Below, in pieces: positions 52,770-64,000 of a DNA stretch of 64,000 nucleotides. The notes beneath the pieces are model-generated. The model had not been told where the DNA came from. It worked only from the letters and a program-made list of their open reading frames with translations, and did not search any database. The position numbers were made by a program, and so were the translations under genes. This DNA comes from Litoditis marina (Eukaryota > Nematoda > Chromadorea > Rhabditida > Rhabditidae): contig OZ038433.1 in assembly GCA_964036275.1 (NCBI GenBank), positions 38,411,336-38,475,335 of the forward strand, written 5' to 3'. Positions within the stretch are counted from its first letter, which is position 1. Each line of letters begins with the position of its first letter.

Positions 52770-55700
52770 TCATGTGATTCCGTACGTCTCTCCAATCCGG
52801 TTCAAAACGGCACCAGTCAAACTGTCCATCAACGACGAAGCAATACTAGTATTTTCGAAGGACCCGAAACCTTCAGCTTCCCTCAAGAAATGAGACCAGC
52901 CACGTTGTAATCGATAGTGCCTGAAATTGTGTTGTGTATGAGGTATGTGGTTTGAAAATTAAGTTGAAATTATGAAATCAACTTATATACAAGTACAAAA
53001 TATGGGCTTCGTTTGGGAGAAGATTGAAAATTCTTGCACGCACAGAAAGTTGGCAGGATGTGTTTATCGACGCAGGTAGTACACGACATTCAAACTTGTG
53101 AAAAACCTGTTTTGATGTGGGCGTGAGAAATTACCTTACAACAGCATCTTCGGGATTCACAAGTTTGACTTCGGCATTGGGTACAAACCGGAGAACCTGA
53201 TGAACTCCCATGCTTTCCACCTAGAAATCGTCATTTCAACAGCTTTATTTGTGGTTTATAAAATGGAAAAATGTAGACATTTGCCACGTAGTCAATAATT
53301 ACAACAAAAACAAAACTGCCCGTCACCGATTACACTTAGATTTACTGACTTTTTTGAACCGCTAAACATTATGATCTCTTGAGCATACTCAAGTTTCTGC
53401 TGTTCTTAATTTTCGTACTATACAACCTGAGATTTGGAGGTGGACGTTACGTAACTTTCTGCCCAAAAAAAGTAAAATTCAATATTTTGTAAATCGAACC
53501 TTTGTGGGATTCACGATACTTTTTGTGGTGTGATTGATCGGTGCTACATGGCTGGTGTTGTGCCATTTCAATGTAGGTAGCTCTTCTTTAACATAGTTCA
53601 AATGACTGGAAACGCTCTGGAATTTTAATCTCAAAAAAAGATAGAAGAACAGCATGTTGAATACCTTGTTTTCCATTTTGAAACAATCAGTTTCATATGA
53701 AGTTCATCAAATTTTTTCCAAGCGTGATGTTTTTTCACGATATATATTTTTTATGCTTCCTCCTATACATATTTAGTACTGTAATCTCTGAAAAAACCTA
53801 CCATTGGTACATCCTCATAACGTAACACCCAACGGCAACGGAAACGAAACTCTCCAATATTTTCCCGTTCGTTTGACCTGCAATACGAAACGTGTATATT
53901 TAAATTTCTTTGGGTCCGACGAAATTTTTCAGTTTCATCAATTGATATATGTTGTCTAGCTGAAAAGTAGAGAATGGAAATATTATGTCACCCATATGGA
54001 AATCATGTGCCCAGTTTTACTTCGATTGCTGCAGCGTTATAGTATCTAGCCACCATCTAGTAAACACATCATACACCAACATCGTTCAAATGACAATATA
54101 CACAGCTCACATGTTTTATGTCACGTTTTCATGCGTATTCATTATAAGTGCTCTCACCTGATGAGTTGTTTCAGGTTTATATCTGGATTCACTGGATATA
54201 TTCTTTCGTCGAGATCCACTGTGGCAACCCAATGAGCGAAGTGTCGCGACCGAGCTATGCAGTCCTTCAAACACTACTTAACCAGTAATTGTTCCAGACT
54301 CCTTTTTCTTCCGACGCAAACCGAAATAAAACTATGCTGATAGAACACTTTCTAAGCTGTTTCCTGGAGTCATTCATGATTCACCCTGTGCTCAGAAGAA
54401 CAGCTGAGTTTGAGGACTCAGCGAAAAGTTTAGTGTGTAAACTTTCAACATGCAAACTAATATAGGATTTGTCAAACCGTTCTGGACACCGTACCATCGG
54501 TTTTGTGAGGGGCGGAGTTGGGCGAGGGGGTATGGGACGGGGTTTGTCGAATTCGTCTGCGTATAATTGATCTACTCATTCTCTCAACGGCTGGCAAATA
54601 ATCAACGACCGCTCGCCCCGCATCGCTCAATCAATGGAACCCTCTGCTGTCTTTATGGAGTAACGGCGATATACTAACCGTAATCCTGTCAACCGGACAA
54701 GGGGAAGCGAAGTAGTTCGAACTTAAATTGTTACGATGAGACATACTCAACGTGTTATCAATTGGACGTTTTACAACATTTTCTGAAGTAAACTAGAACC
54801 TCCTTAATACTTACCTGTAGTTGCATTTCGTGCCTGCACCGATGTCTGCTCAAGCACTTCGTTTCGTTTCCTATCCGGATTGTTTCTATCAAGTTTTCTC
54901 TCTGGTACGATTCTAGGATCTGGTCTGTTTGGCTGTCCGAATCTTTGGTGTATACAAAAAACTGCTCCGCTCCCTGAAGAATTCGTCAGTACAGTTTAGC
55001 TGACCAATTGTTCAAGCTCAATGAATCAGTTATTCAGAGATACGAAAAGCAAAAAAGTCCGTTCCATAAATTTGTTGGATATTAGTTAACAGAACGTTTC
55101 AGACTCGAACACATATCAGAATATTGAAACAAACACCGACGTAATATTTTATAATGATTCTCTATCTAGGTTTGGTGTGGTTCAGAACAGTATAATGAAG
55201 TTACCTCACCTGCAATCTGTAGTACTCTAAAAACTCAGTCAACAACAGCCATTTAGGATCAGTTCCGAATATTGGAGCCAGACAAACCGCAAAATATAAT
55301 TGTGAATCTGAATATTAACCTCAAATTCAATTCAATTTTACAAAGATAAGCCATTGCTTCTTGCTTATATATTCAATGCAAGTTAAGCATGTACCGAAAG
55401 TTACCAATTGCATATCAGAAAGTGAACTTCGTTTCGTTGAGGTTTCAGAAAGCGTGAAAGAAACAGCTAATAACATGATGAAAAAGCGATATTAAAAAGC
55501 AACATGCTTTTCTCTTTTTGTTTTACTTTAACAATGCGATTTCTGTCTATAATTGAATATATTTTACTCACCTTTTCTTACAATTAGACGAGTTTTGGTC
55601 ATACAATCAGTCTCGTCATCAGCATTAATTGAGACACCAATAAAAGTAGCTACAGATGATGGTTCACACTGCACGGTAAACTCAGGAAATACTGTAGTGG

Positions 55701-56477
55701 CGTAGGCATTTTGTACCTCACGCGCTTCAGAGTCCAAGTAGCGACAATACACTTTGCGCCTGAATACCAAAATTTTGGTGGCGCTGAGTAGGTGAAAAAG
55801 TCGTAATGTAAACTGACAAAAAACAAATTTTTGAAATTTAAGTTAGCAACTGAATTGTAGAGTCAGCGTTAGTACCTGTCCATCCCCATTCAAACATTCA
55901 TTTGTACATTCAAACATTAATTTGACCACAGTTTGTTTGACCTCTGATAACTCTATGTGAATGAACTTTATCTTATTATTATTATTAACAAGAACGAATC
56001 AACAACTTTTGAAACTCACGCAAAGTAACCATAGGAAGACAGAATGATGGTTATTCTGTCATGGTAAGAAAAGGCTGAGAAAATGGTTAGTTCATCCGAA
56101 TTCCCGTATCGAACGAAGACAGAACGCTCGATGATATTTGATCGCCTTGGGGCAGCTTTTTGTGGTATATATTCTGAAAGTGAAATATATAGAAAGTGTC
56201 TATGATAGAATGCCTTACCAATTTCCCCATGTGTGAAACTGAAACTGCAAAAATCGTTTCTTCAAATTGAATCTCATGAAACATTCACATTCACAGCACT
56301 GAGAAGATATATTTTTCAGGGTAGAAAGTCTAAAAAAACTGTGATAGTAGTGTTGGTGTTTTGAAAACCTAAATAAAAAAGTATAAAATTACCGTTCTGT
56401 GAATCAGTTGGGAAATTGGCGTATAGAACGAATAGGGTTACCAATATTGTCGGAACACAGACATACTTTCGTCTCAT
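52770..56477 (-). CDS. GT92 (DUF23) family glycosyltransferase, classical type
   Basis: Ten minus-strand exons: 56393-56477 (ATG), 56020-56173, 55572-55759, 55210-55307, 54815-54973, 54158-54264, 53802-53877, 53500-53616, 53135-53220 and 52770-52920 (TGA). They are all in phase and encode 406 residues. A short basic N-terminus (MRRKYV) precedes a signal anchor at about 5-20. The DUF23 core is textbook: FSAFSYHDRITIILSSYGYF, KVYCRYLD, VCLAPIFGTDPKWLLL, LEYYRLQGAEQFFVY, RHRCRHEMQLQDC near 218-230, DLDERI near 245-250, FRCRWVLRY, KWHNTSHVAPINHTTKSI and RHYRLQRGW. This is clearly the canonical GT92 subgroup, unlike the three plus-strand paralogues. A Golgi galactosyltransferase-like activity is expected from the family; the acceptor is unknown. 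The acceptor before exon 6 (GAAG) is weak; phase supports it. Intron 5 holds an inverted copy of the 40.3 kb repeat. Confidence 0.9.
54466..54690 (-). mobile_element. Dispersed tRNA-related repeat (SINE-like), copy 2
   Basis: It matches 40308-40509 in reverse complement, and lies in intron 5 of the minus-strand GT92 gene. Relative to the other copy it contains an extra GGGGCGGAGTTGGGCGAGGG segment. Confidence 0.7.
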
Positions 56478-57642
56478 ATACGGCGCGGATATAATAAGTG
56501 ACACAGATTAGACTGCGCGAAAGAGAAAACAACAAGGAGACCACACCAAGAAAGTGAGATGTCCAACCGGCCATGGTAACGAGATTCAGGTTCAAAAACC
56601 ATTTCAAGACGAGGCTGGAAACATGAGAAAATAAGATCCATGCTGAACTACATAACCTTCAATTTTAAATATAGGTGAAAATTACGATTTTAATCTCGAA
56701 CATTCATACAGAGAGCCTTCGTGAAATAGTTCTACGATGAAAGTACAATGGTTTCTGTAGAACGTCCATAGGTAAGGTACCACTCTATTTAATCGTGTGT
56801 TTCAAACTGAACAAGAGATGATCTGAAATGGTTACAGGGCTGAATCTCATCAGCATCAACTTTAACCTTCCTTCTCTATCGGTAGCGTAGAAATCCTGGT
56901 GGAACAGTTTGTAAATAATAAGTTTTCGATATAACTATGTTTTGCAGTGTAGTTATTTGCGAATTTGTTCCAGATTGGGTTCAATGTCCGAATGCGGAAA
57001 TGGTGGGATCAGGGAATTTTTTAATGTGTGATATATTTGGTTGTTCAACCATTCTTTCTAGTATGCATGTTTCCAGATCAAGATTGAATTCGGCGATGTA
57101 CTACTTATGCAGAAAATGCGATTCCAAAACGCGTTTCTCTTACTGTTTTACATCCTGTACGGGCAATCTCGGACAGTCAATTATTTCCGTGCTATGAACA
57201 CTCTTCAAAAATGACGGCAGCCTGATTTTTATGGTAATCATGTGAAAATTTCGCATGCACAAGAACAACCGTTTACTTTTAATTGATAATATCAAAACTG
57301 TTTATGTAATGGCACATTTTGACAGTTTCAACTATTAGGATGTTCCAATCGGATAATATCGCACGTAATTTTCCGTTTGTTAACACTGTGAGAATAAGTC
57401 ATCTTTCGAACCTCTCATTGCATGAGCTATAAAAACTAATCTCCGTTTTGTTTAAACTGAACCTTGAATAAGTCAGCGCCGAAAGAGCGCCTAGAAATTA
57501 GAAACAGTAGCTTTTTGGTGTTCACAGTTTCTTTGTACAGTTTTGAGTCCCTGTAAGTAGTCTTTTCTACTTGTATTCACCTGTCGGATTCATTCGTAAT
57601 TCAATAAACACTTTTCTGGACTTTTACACTTTCAGGTATACT
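56478..57642. other. Divergent promoter interval between the minus-strand GT92 gene and GT92-C
   Basis: The two genes are transcribed away from each other here. A Cys-containing ORF at 56937-57197 (86 codons) has no splice or domain support and is not called. TTTCAG at 57630-57635, seven bases before the GT92-C ATG, may be its trans-splice acceptor. Confidence 0.5.
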
Positions 57643-60600
57643 ATGTTGTCAACGTGGCGTCTGTATATGAGGTTGTGTTCCCATGTTTCCCATTCCCTGC
57701 TCGGAAGACGTCTACGAACTCGTACCATAGTCTATCCGAAAATATTTCTGGTCGCAATAGTATTGCTGGTCATATTCCATTATACACCTCCTTAGTAAGT
57801 ACCGACACTCGAGTGATTTTTATATGTTTAGTACTTTCTGTAACTGGAGTAGAAATGTGATAGAAATGGTGAAGAGGAGCCGACCCAGGATTTATGTAAA
57901 CAATCTGATTGGTGAACAGAGTATACATTTGAATTTTCGGATGAGATATCGAATTTTCTGAAATAGTTATGAAACAATAAGAATGAATATTTTAGTGTGC
58001 CACCGGCTCCTACTCCTCCCAAGGAGCCCTACGAAATATTTCTCACGTCTTCCTATTATTATCCAAAGTCTAAAAGGTGATTCACAAGTCTATTAAGCAC
58101 AAGTCTATTCAGTTCAAGTTTCCGATTTTTCTTTCTTCTTTCAAAATCTGTATAACACAGCTCATTGGATCAGAGCTCTCAAATCCAAATCAGGCGGCGT
58201 AGCAATCCGTCCAATCTCATGAGAAGTTCATATGAGTTTCTCATGAGACACCTCATGAGCTATTCGTGAACTCTCAATGCTGTAGCATAGCAATCAATAG
58301 CATCTCATGAGAAGCTTATGATAATAGCTCATGAGGTATCTAATGAGGAGGTCAAGAAGGTGTCAAGAATGGTCAAGTTTATTATTCTGGTTCTTTGTTT
58401 ACGTTTTTCATGTCTGCTAAAATCGTTTGATCAGGCTTTGATAGTGTAAATGCCTGACCGGTTGAGTAGTCGGAAATTTACTTCTAATCAAATGCATAGT
58501 TACGTGGAACGTATGAAACTGATTCGTCGTCGATACCGTGAAATGATGAAATGCACGATGGCTCAAGATTATATGTGTTTTACGAAAAAAAAAACCGTTC
58601 ATTCATACTGAAAACGATTATTCTCTACCAGTGGAGGATTCTTTTCGAAGCGAACCTTTACAGTATATACAGCCCTCTGCTCGTGTTTGTAGTTTGATCT
58701 CATTGCTTCCCGGTCCAAGTTCGGGAATTATGGGGTGTTTGAAATTACAACTAAGTCACTTTCTATATACACTATGAATATACCAGTGATAAACGAGTTG
58801 ATTTTATTTCTACTGAATGCCAAACTTCAGTTTGGGAAACAACTCGATCGCTCTCGTTTTGAGTGGCAGTTGGTGGTACTTCAATCTCATACAGAGCATA
58901 ACATTCGTCTCGTTCAATAGCACAGACAATGTTGTGGCTACAGTACCTATGGAGAGGTAAACACTTTCCACTTCTTCTATCTAGTGAAAATCTGTTTTTC
59001 TTACAAATCACCACCAAAAATTAAATTTATTTTGACCGAGAAATGAACTGACCAGTAGTAGGAAACACAGCTAGAGATGTACTAAACAAGCAGATCAACT
59101 TGTGCACTCTTAATGACAACAACTTCTTACAAAGCCCAATTAGGCCACTGACCCACATGTGAAAACACTGAACGTAGATCAAACAGAGATCGATTTTAAT
59201 AGCTCTTAACATTAACACGAGAATCACATCAATTAAGAATAACTCCACACAACGTTTGTGCTTGGATTTCTATCTTTGCGACCGCTCCTCTCCTTCCAAA
59301 TATGACGTCAGTGGCAGTGAGCATCGGGAATCGATTGATTGAGGTGAACTATGAACTACCAAGGCAAACAGTGGGATTTTGATTTAAGTAATTTCGGTAT
59401 GTTCGAAACATCAATTGGAAGAGTTAAAAGTGAAACGGGAGTCGAATAGTTCTTCCCCATCAAAAATCATAATATAACAGCCAAGAGTCTGTGATTTGAA
59501 GGTACGGTGGAAGTAACTTTTCATTTGTTCTTCGTCATGTTGTTGATTCCTAATTTTACCCCAAGCATCAATTTGAAAAACGTTGAACTCAAAATTCTAA
59601 TATAACATCGTCAATCAAACTACTTCAGGTGCTTCTTTCTATGCAAACTTCACGTTTTTAGATACCGTTTATCACTCCCAGTTCTGTGAAGAGAGACGTC
59701 GTTACTTGCATTTCACCGCTGTTCGCAAACGAGCAATGGCAATTGTTGCTTTTCGCTGCTCATACCTACAAGAAGTGAGTGATCACATATAGTAGGTGTC
59801 AAATTCATAAAATATTCGTGTGGGACTCGAACTAGGCCAAAAAGTTTTGGAGGCGCGGACGCTAACCATTATACCAACTTGGCTTACAGCAAATTTGTTG
59901 ATGAATCGTATATAAGTATCATTACACAGAACAAAATGAAATATACAGTATGCCCCTGTCTTCTTTTAAGCAGCAGCAATGAAGAACGATCAGGCGAATG
60001 CATCAAACTGATTGTCATTTAACTGTATTTATTCGATAAAGGGGACATAAGTAGAAAAGTAGCGAAAATTGAAAATTTGGTATCACGTGAAAACATACCT
60101 TAGCTGTATTACAATAGTTTGAGAAAACCTCATGCAAAGCATACCAAAAACATGCTTCGGAAAAAATCTTTGTTGATGTTTCTTCACGTTTCGTCAATAT
60201 TTTATTTATTTCTATTATGCGTATACGTCTGTTCTTCAGGTTCGGAAGTCACATGCACTTGTATATTCGAAGTATGGTGGAACCAGTTTATACGCTAATG
60301 AGACAGTACGAGAAAGAGGTGAAACCGTGAAACACGGGTGCAATTATTTCACTGTGTTGGTTATTTGAATAAAAAGGGTTAGAAAACAAGAAGGGAGGCG
60401 CAGATCGATTTTTTTCCTTGAATTTTCACCTAAAGTGATCCGGACCCTGTTGGGTTGACTATCTTACAAGATTATTACATTTTTGTTATCAGATGTATCT
60501 TCCTGCGTTGCTTGAAACTGTGCCGACTTCGTAACAATATTTACAGGGATATCTGACCATTCAACCGTGGCTGCGAGTGAAGCTATCAACAGTGAACGTC

Positions 60601-63237
60601 ACTCATTTCAACCCAAATATCAACATCGAATTCCGAAATCAAGCAGCGGCACAGACCGACTGTTTGTTACAGTACAAGGTACGTCAGTGCGAAGTTTCCA
60701 CAGTAAACGACCTACTATCTCATCTGTACTGGACAGTAATCGCACGAAATGGTTAACATTGTGATTCCTTTCCGTCAAGATTCTTGGAAACAAACTAGTT
60801 CAATCTATATCACTTGAGTATCTACTTGCAAGGCAAATATCTCTATACCTTCATACTTACAGGAAACAGCAAAATTCGTGTCCTTCATGGACTTGGATGA
60901 CGTGTTGATTCCCCGTTGGGGTTGGACCTATCTTGAAGAATACGAATATCTCTTCAATGTTCAGCCTCATATTGCCTTCCTCCACTACAATAAACAGAAT
61001 GTACACATAGAAGGACGTGAGTCTATGCTTCAACGTGGAATCGTTATATAAACTAACTGTTAATATTGGGAGACCAACTCCTGGACATTATATTAGTTTC
61101 TCATGGGAAAAAAGTTAACGAGTGTTCAAGCTAAAATCATTTACGAGTTTTTCCTCTAAATTCGCGAGTTTTTTTCTTATTCGCGAGTTTTTTTCCTCTA
61201 AATTACATCCTTATCGTACATCACGAGTTTTTTCCTCTAAATTCACGAGTTTTTTTCTTATTCACGAGTTTTTTTTCTCTAGATTGCATCCTTATCGTAG
61301 CTTGCACCAAGCTGTTTTCATTCTAACTATGAAAATTTGTTTTCCAGAGCGTTCTCCATCAAAATTTTCTCTCGCACAAATGTTCAGCAGCATTCGCTTT
61401 CAGAAAAAGGTAGATGCTCTTATGGTCATAACCTCATATAACCTGTTTACTCCCATGGGCCACAGAAAACGAGTCCACTGGAAGTAGAACCTAATGCAAG
61501 ACCTCATCCTTATCGATTTTTGTGTTAGTCACGCCTATTTTCAAAGTTTATGATAAGGATAAAACTTTCTATTCAGTCGGAAACCGGAAAAATGGTGACG
61601 CGGCCCGAAACATTCAACTGCACTTGGATTCACTGGCCCTCCACGTTGCCTAAGGGCATGATACGGTATGAACTCGCTGAAATATGGCTTATAGCAAGTT
61701 AACAGGACCACAATGTTTATATGTGCTCTCGCAATCTTGTTCGAAAAATTGGCTACTGAGAATAATAAATGTTGAAACACCTGTCACGTGAAGACAGAGT
61801 GTTGTGATGGAAACTCAATTAAAATCACAACAAAACACACACTGACCATGTTTATACTTCAGATATGACGTGCCTGTGGAAACGAATGCCATCACTCATT
61901 TGAAGTTCATGGACGATGTGAGTTTTTTTGACTTCTCTTACAATTTTCATTAAAAAAGGACGATTATGCAGTACAATCGCTATCGCAACGCTTCAGTCCT
62001 TTAAACTGCAATACATGTTTCTATTGCAGATTATCCGTTGACACGGGATTGGTCCACATAATCGTCCTTCTCTAAATAAAATGTAAGGTGATAATGTTTT
62101 CAGGAAGAACATCCGCCCACAAAAAGGATTCATGCTCCTCTTTTCAACCCGACGGGCGGGGCTAAAACTGGGCCGAAATATCTTCTATCCAGTGGTCATA
62201 TCGAGGATATTCAGAGAGACTTGGAGTAGTTAGTTCCATCCACCGTTTTCTTATATCAACTAGGTCATTAAATGGTACACTCTAAGTTGTACATGTGAAT
62301 AACATTACTTGTCTCCCTCCCTTCACACCCAAAGAGCACATTATGTAGTTGGTCCTGGGAGATGGAACAGTACATTCACCAGTCATTTTCGTGTTAGGAG
62401 ATTACAGTGCACGTGCCTAGCACAAACTGAATATGAGGATCGATCTTTTGCCAACATATTGTGCGCAAGCCAATATATTGTGTTCTACTCCATCGTGTTT
62501 GAGTTTCATCGCTGTTTTTTGGTAGAAATTCGTGAGTTGAGCATGTGTCGCGTTCAAACTGCAAATACGTCATGGTCATCTCCTTCAATGTTAGTTGACC
62601 TGCCCAAATTCTTGAATTAATCTCTATCTGCTTGCAGCATGATGTCCCTCCCGGCAGTTCGTAAGGTTTGGTTTTCTCTGCCAGTGGACTGGCTCTATTT
62701 CAAGTTAATATTGGATTGTTTCAACAATACATATTACAAATTCCACTACGGAGGACAAATCGATAAAATAAAGTGTCCCGGACCCGATCGGTGCAAGGTA
62801 CGCCGGCTTCTCGAAAATATTTTCTCACAAACTGAAAAAAAAACTCAATGAATACAGATAGTAATGAAGGGAAATAAAAATGAAACAACGCATCGTAGTT
62901 GGAACGGCTCGAGAGCTTCTGGCTTTGAAGAAATTTTGGAGGCCAAACTTAGTTCATGGTACACGACTAGGTGGCAGGAGCATAGTGTGAACGGAAATTT
63001 CTGCTGTTCACTACATTTCACTAATTCGCTCGCGCAACCAATTATCCGTTATTCGTTTGGACACTACAGCTTGTTTGTTACATGAATTCATACAATTTTT
63101 TTCAGTTTCCACCGCACCCGAACATCAAGTGTGCGAATGCGAATGCCAACTTCTTCTCCTCTTCACGTGGACTTCGTTTCAACTTACACTATTGGAGAAA
63201 CGCCTCTTTCATCATACAAAATGGATGTGTACCATAA
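57643..63237 (+). CDS. GT92 (DUF23) family glycosyltransferase, GT92-C
   Basis: Fourteen exons: 57643-57794, 57996-58076, 58831-58956, 59238-59343, 59662-59774, 60240-60318, 60547-60678, 60863-61016, 61348-61409, 61577-61665, 61863-61917, 62104-62228, 62638-62797 and 63106-63237. They give 521 residues and match GT92-A and -B exon for exon in number and phase. The N-terminus has a basic stretch and a signal anchor ([12 protein letters not shown]), then a Pro-rich stem ([12 protein letters not shown]). Core motifs are [83 protein letters not shown] (DLDD about 273-276) and CTWIHWPS, with a C-terminal Cys region (KCPGPDRCK). It is more diverged than A and B are from each other. The exon 4 acceptor (ATTAAG) is weak. 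The gene ends with AATAAA at 63315-63320. Confidence 0.9.
58200..58375. repeat. Dispersed CTCATGAG-rich repeat, copy 2
   Basis: This is the partner of 7241-7386, with TCATATGAGTTTCTCATGAG, CACCTCATGAGCTATTCGTG and GCTCATGAGGT in the same order. It lies in the second intron of GT92-C. Confidence 0.65.
59822..59892 (-). repeat. tRNA-like relic in an intron of GT92-C
   Basis: The minus strand reads AAGCCAAGTTGGTATAATGG (A-box-like) then TAGTTCGAGTCCCAC (B-box-like) at tRNA spacing, but the anticodon arm does not close and the acceptor ends do not pair well. It resembles the tRNA-like head at 40262. Confidence 0.45.
61138..61300 (+). repeat. Tandem duplication, ~82-bp unit, two copies
   Basis: Two successive units each contain three ACGAGTTTTTT/GCGAGTTTTTT steps and end GCATCCTTATCGTA or ACATCCTTATCGTA. 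They lie in intron 8 of GT92-C. Confidence 0.85.
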
Positions 63238-63314
63238 AATATCGGTTAACGAAACATCAATGATACCGGTAAAATGCATTTTTAGGCAAACAACATTCTT
63301 CGATTTTAAGTGTG

Positions 63315-63320
63315 AATAAA
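63315..63320 (+). other. Polyadenylation signal AATAAA of GT92-C
   Basis: AATAAA lies about 80 bases after the GT92-C stop codon. Confidence 0.6.
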
Positions 63321-63489
63321 CATGAAACTCATGGCACAGTTATACTTGAGGACATTTCTCTGTTTCAGAAATTCATAATCACAAGCAACAATAACTCCCC
63401 GATGTGGATGCGCACAACATTGAGAACTTTTTTCGAAACCAGAGTTTTTTGTGAAAACATATGATTCCAATTTTTGTTTTTTAAAAAGA

Positions 63490-63495
63490 TTTATT
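63490..63495 (-). other. Polyadenylation signal of the EGF-domain gene
   Basis: The minus strand reads AATAAA about 75 bases beyond the TGA at 63571-63573. It faces the GT92-C signal 170 bases away, so the two genes converge. Confidence 0.55.
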
Positions 63496-63570
63496 TGTGA
63501 AGTACCATAGTAATTATTAGACCCCGACATATGTACAGATAGAAGAAAATTGAGCAAAAAATAAGTACGA

Positions 63571-64000
63571 TCATCCTAGTAGATTTCTGGGTTGAGTACA
63601 GAACGGCCCGGTGTGAGATAGGTCACAGATGCATGAGAAGGATTTCACAGTTCCGATGCACATTCCGTGACCACCACAGCTCAGCAGAGGGTTGCAAAGT
63701 GGTTCTAGAAATACAAGATTGTCATCAAGTAGAACATTGTCGATCTAGCCGGTTACAAAAACCGATCATAACATTGACATTGGTAAACTATCATAAACAT
63801 CACGAGAATAGTGTTTGAAAACCCAGGTTGAACATTCGAACACCTAGCAGTTCAGTTGTAGTTTGAGCCAAATATGTCATTATTAGCGTTTCCAGTTTCT
63901 TCTGTTCGCATAAATTCATTTCGGTTAGTAGTTGGTTTTGTAAATCAAACAGTGAATCACCCACCCAGCTCACAACGCAGTCCCACGAAACCCGGAGCAC
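63571..64000 (-). CDS. C-terminal part of an EGF-like-domain protein (5' part outside the window)
   Basis: Two minus-strand exons, 63844-64000 (open to the window edge) and 63571-63704 (TGA), are joined across a 139-base intron in phase 1. The first exon encodes an amphipathic, probably helical stretch (VVSWVGDSLFDLQNQLLTEM, then LETLIMTYLAQTTTELL). The last exon encodes an EGF-like module with six Cys: LCNPLLSCGGHGMCIG followed by FSCICDLSHTGPFC, then a short tail PRNLLG. This is a C-x(5)-C-GGHG-x-C spacing typical of EGF domains in secreted or cell-surface proteins. No membrane segment follows the EGF module, so the protein probably ends extracellularly. The family cannot be named without the N-terminus. 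Confidence 0.7.

Noticed and set aside
56937..57197. 86-codon Cys-containing ORF between the divergent GT92 genes
   Set aside because: There is no signal peptide pattern, no regular Cys spacing and no splice support. It may be chance.

Overview
This is a eukaryotic window that looks like a Caenorhabditis-type nematode. Genes are split into short exons by introns with consensus TTTCAG acceptors, several start codons lie just after an acceptor-like site as expected for spliced-leader trans-splicing, and the gene content is nematode-typical: a serpentine chemoreceptor and a cluster of DUF23/GT92 glycosyltransferases. The sequence is AT-rich and crowded with small foldback and tRNA-derived repeats. 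All gene models were built by hand from splice sites, reading-frame phase and comparison between paralogues inside the window.

Layout. 0-7 kb: the last exon of an unknown plus-strand gene (37-126), a frame-broken intronless pseudogene (1763-3200), and a complete five-exon nucleoredoxin-like thioredoxin (3571-6171). 7-12.4 kb: repeats, with a ~3.6 kb block bounded by terminal inverted repeats (8543-12179). 12.4-15.2 kb: a seven-exon, 347-residue 7TM chemoreceptor of Srh type. 15.5-15.8 kb: two foldback elements. 16.7-22.9 kb: a nine-exon minus-strand gene for a 443-residue low-complexity protein I do not recognise. 23-33 kb: a gene-poor low-complexity region, pyrimidine-rich on the plus strand to about 26.65 kb, then a ~6 kb purine-rich tandem array of about 65 units of 90/92 bp with higher-order structure.

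34-63.3 kb is a GT92 glycosyltransferase cluster. Three plus-strand paralogues, GT92-A (34205-40056), GT92-B (43055-52554) and GT92-C (57643-63237), share a 14-exon structure with identical intron phases; each encodes a ~510-520 residue type II membrane protein with a DLDD motif. A fourth, minus-strand GT92 gene (52770-56477) is of the classical RHRCRHEMQLQ/DLDERI type and lies between B and C. A and B are tandem duplicates that share a duplicated upstream segment; their exons are far more alike than their introns. The introns and spacers carry a retrotransposon protease relic, tRNA-derived repeats, a long inverted repeat and short terminal-inverted-repeat elements. The window ends in a minus-strand gene fragment with an EGF-like C-terminus (63571-64000).

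The GT92 proteins probably act in the secretory pathway as galactosyltransferases on glycans, but each substrate is unknown. Nothing here looks prokaryotic; there are no operons of bacterial type, CRISPR arrays or rRNA genes.
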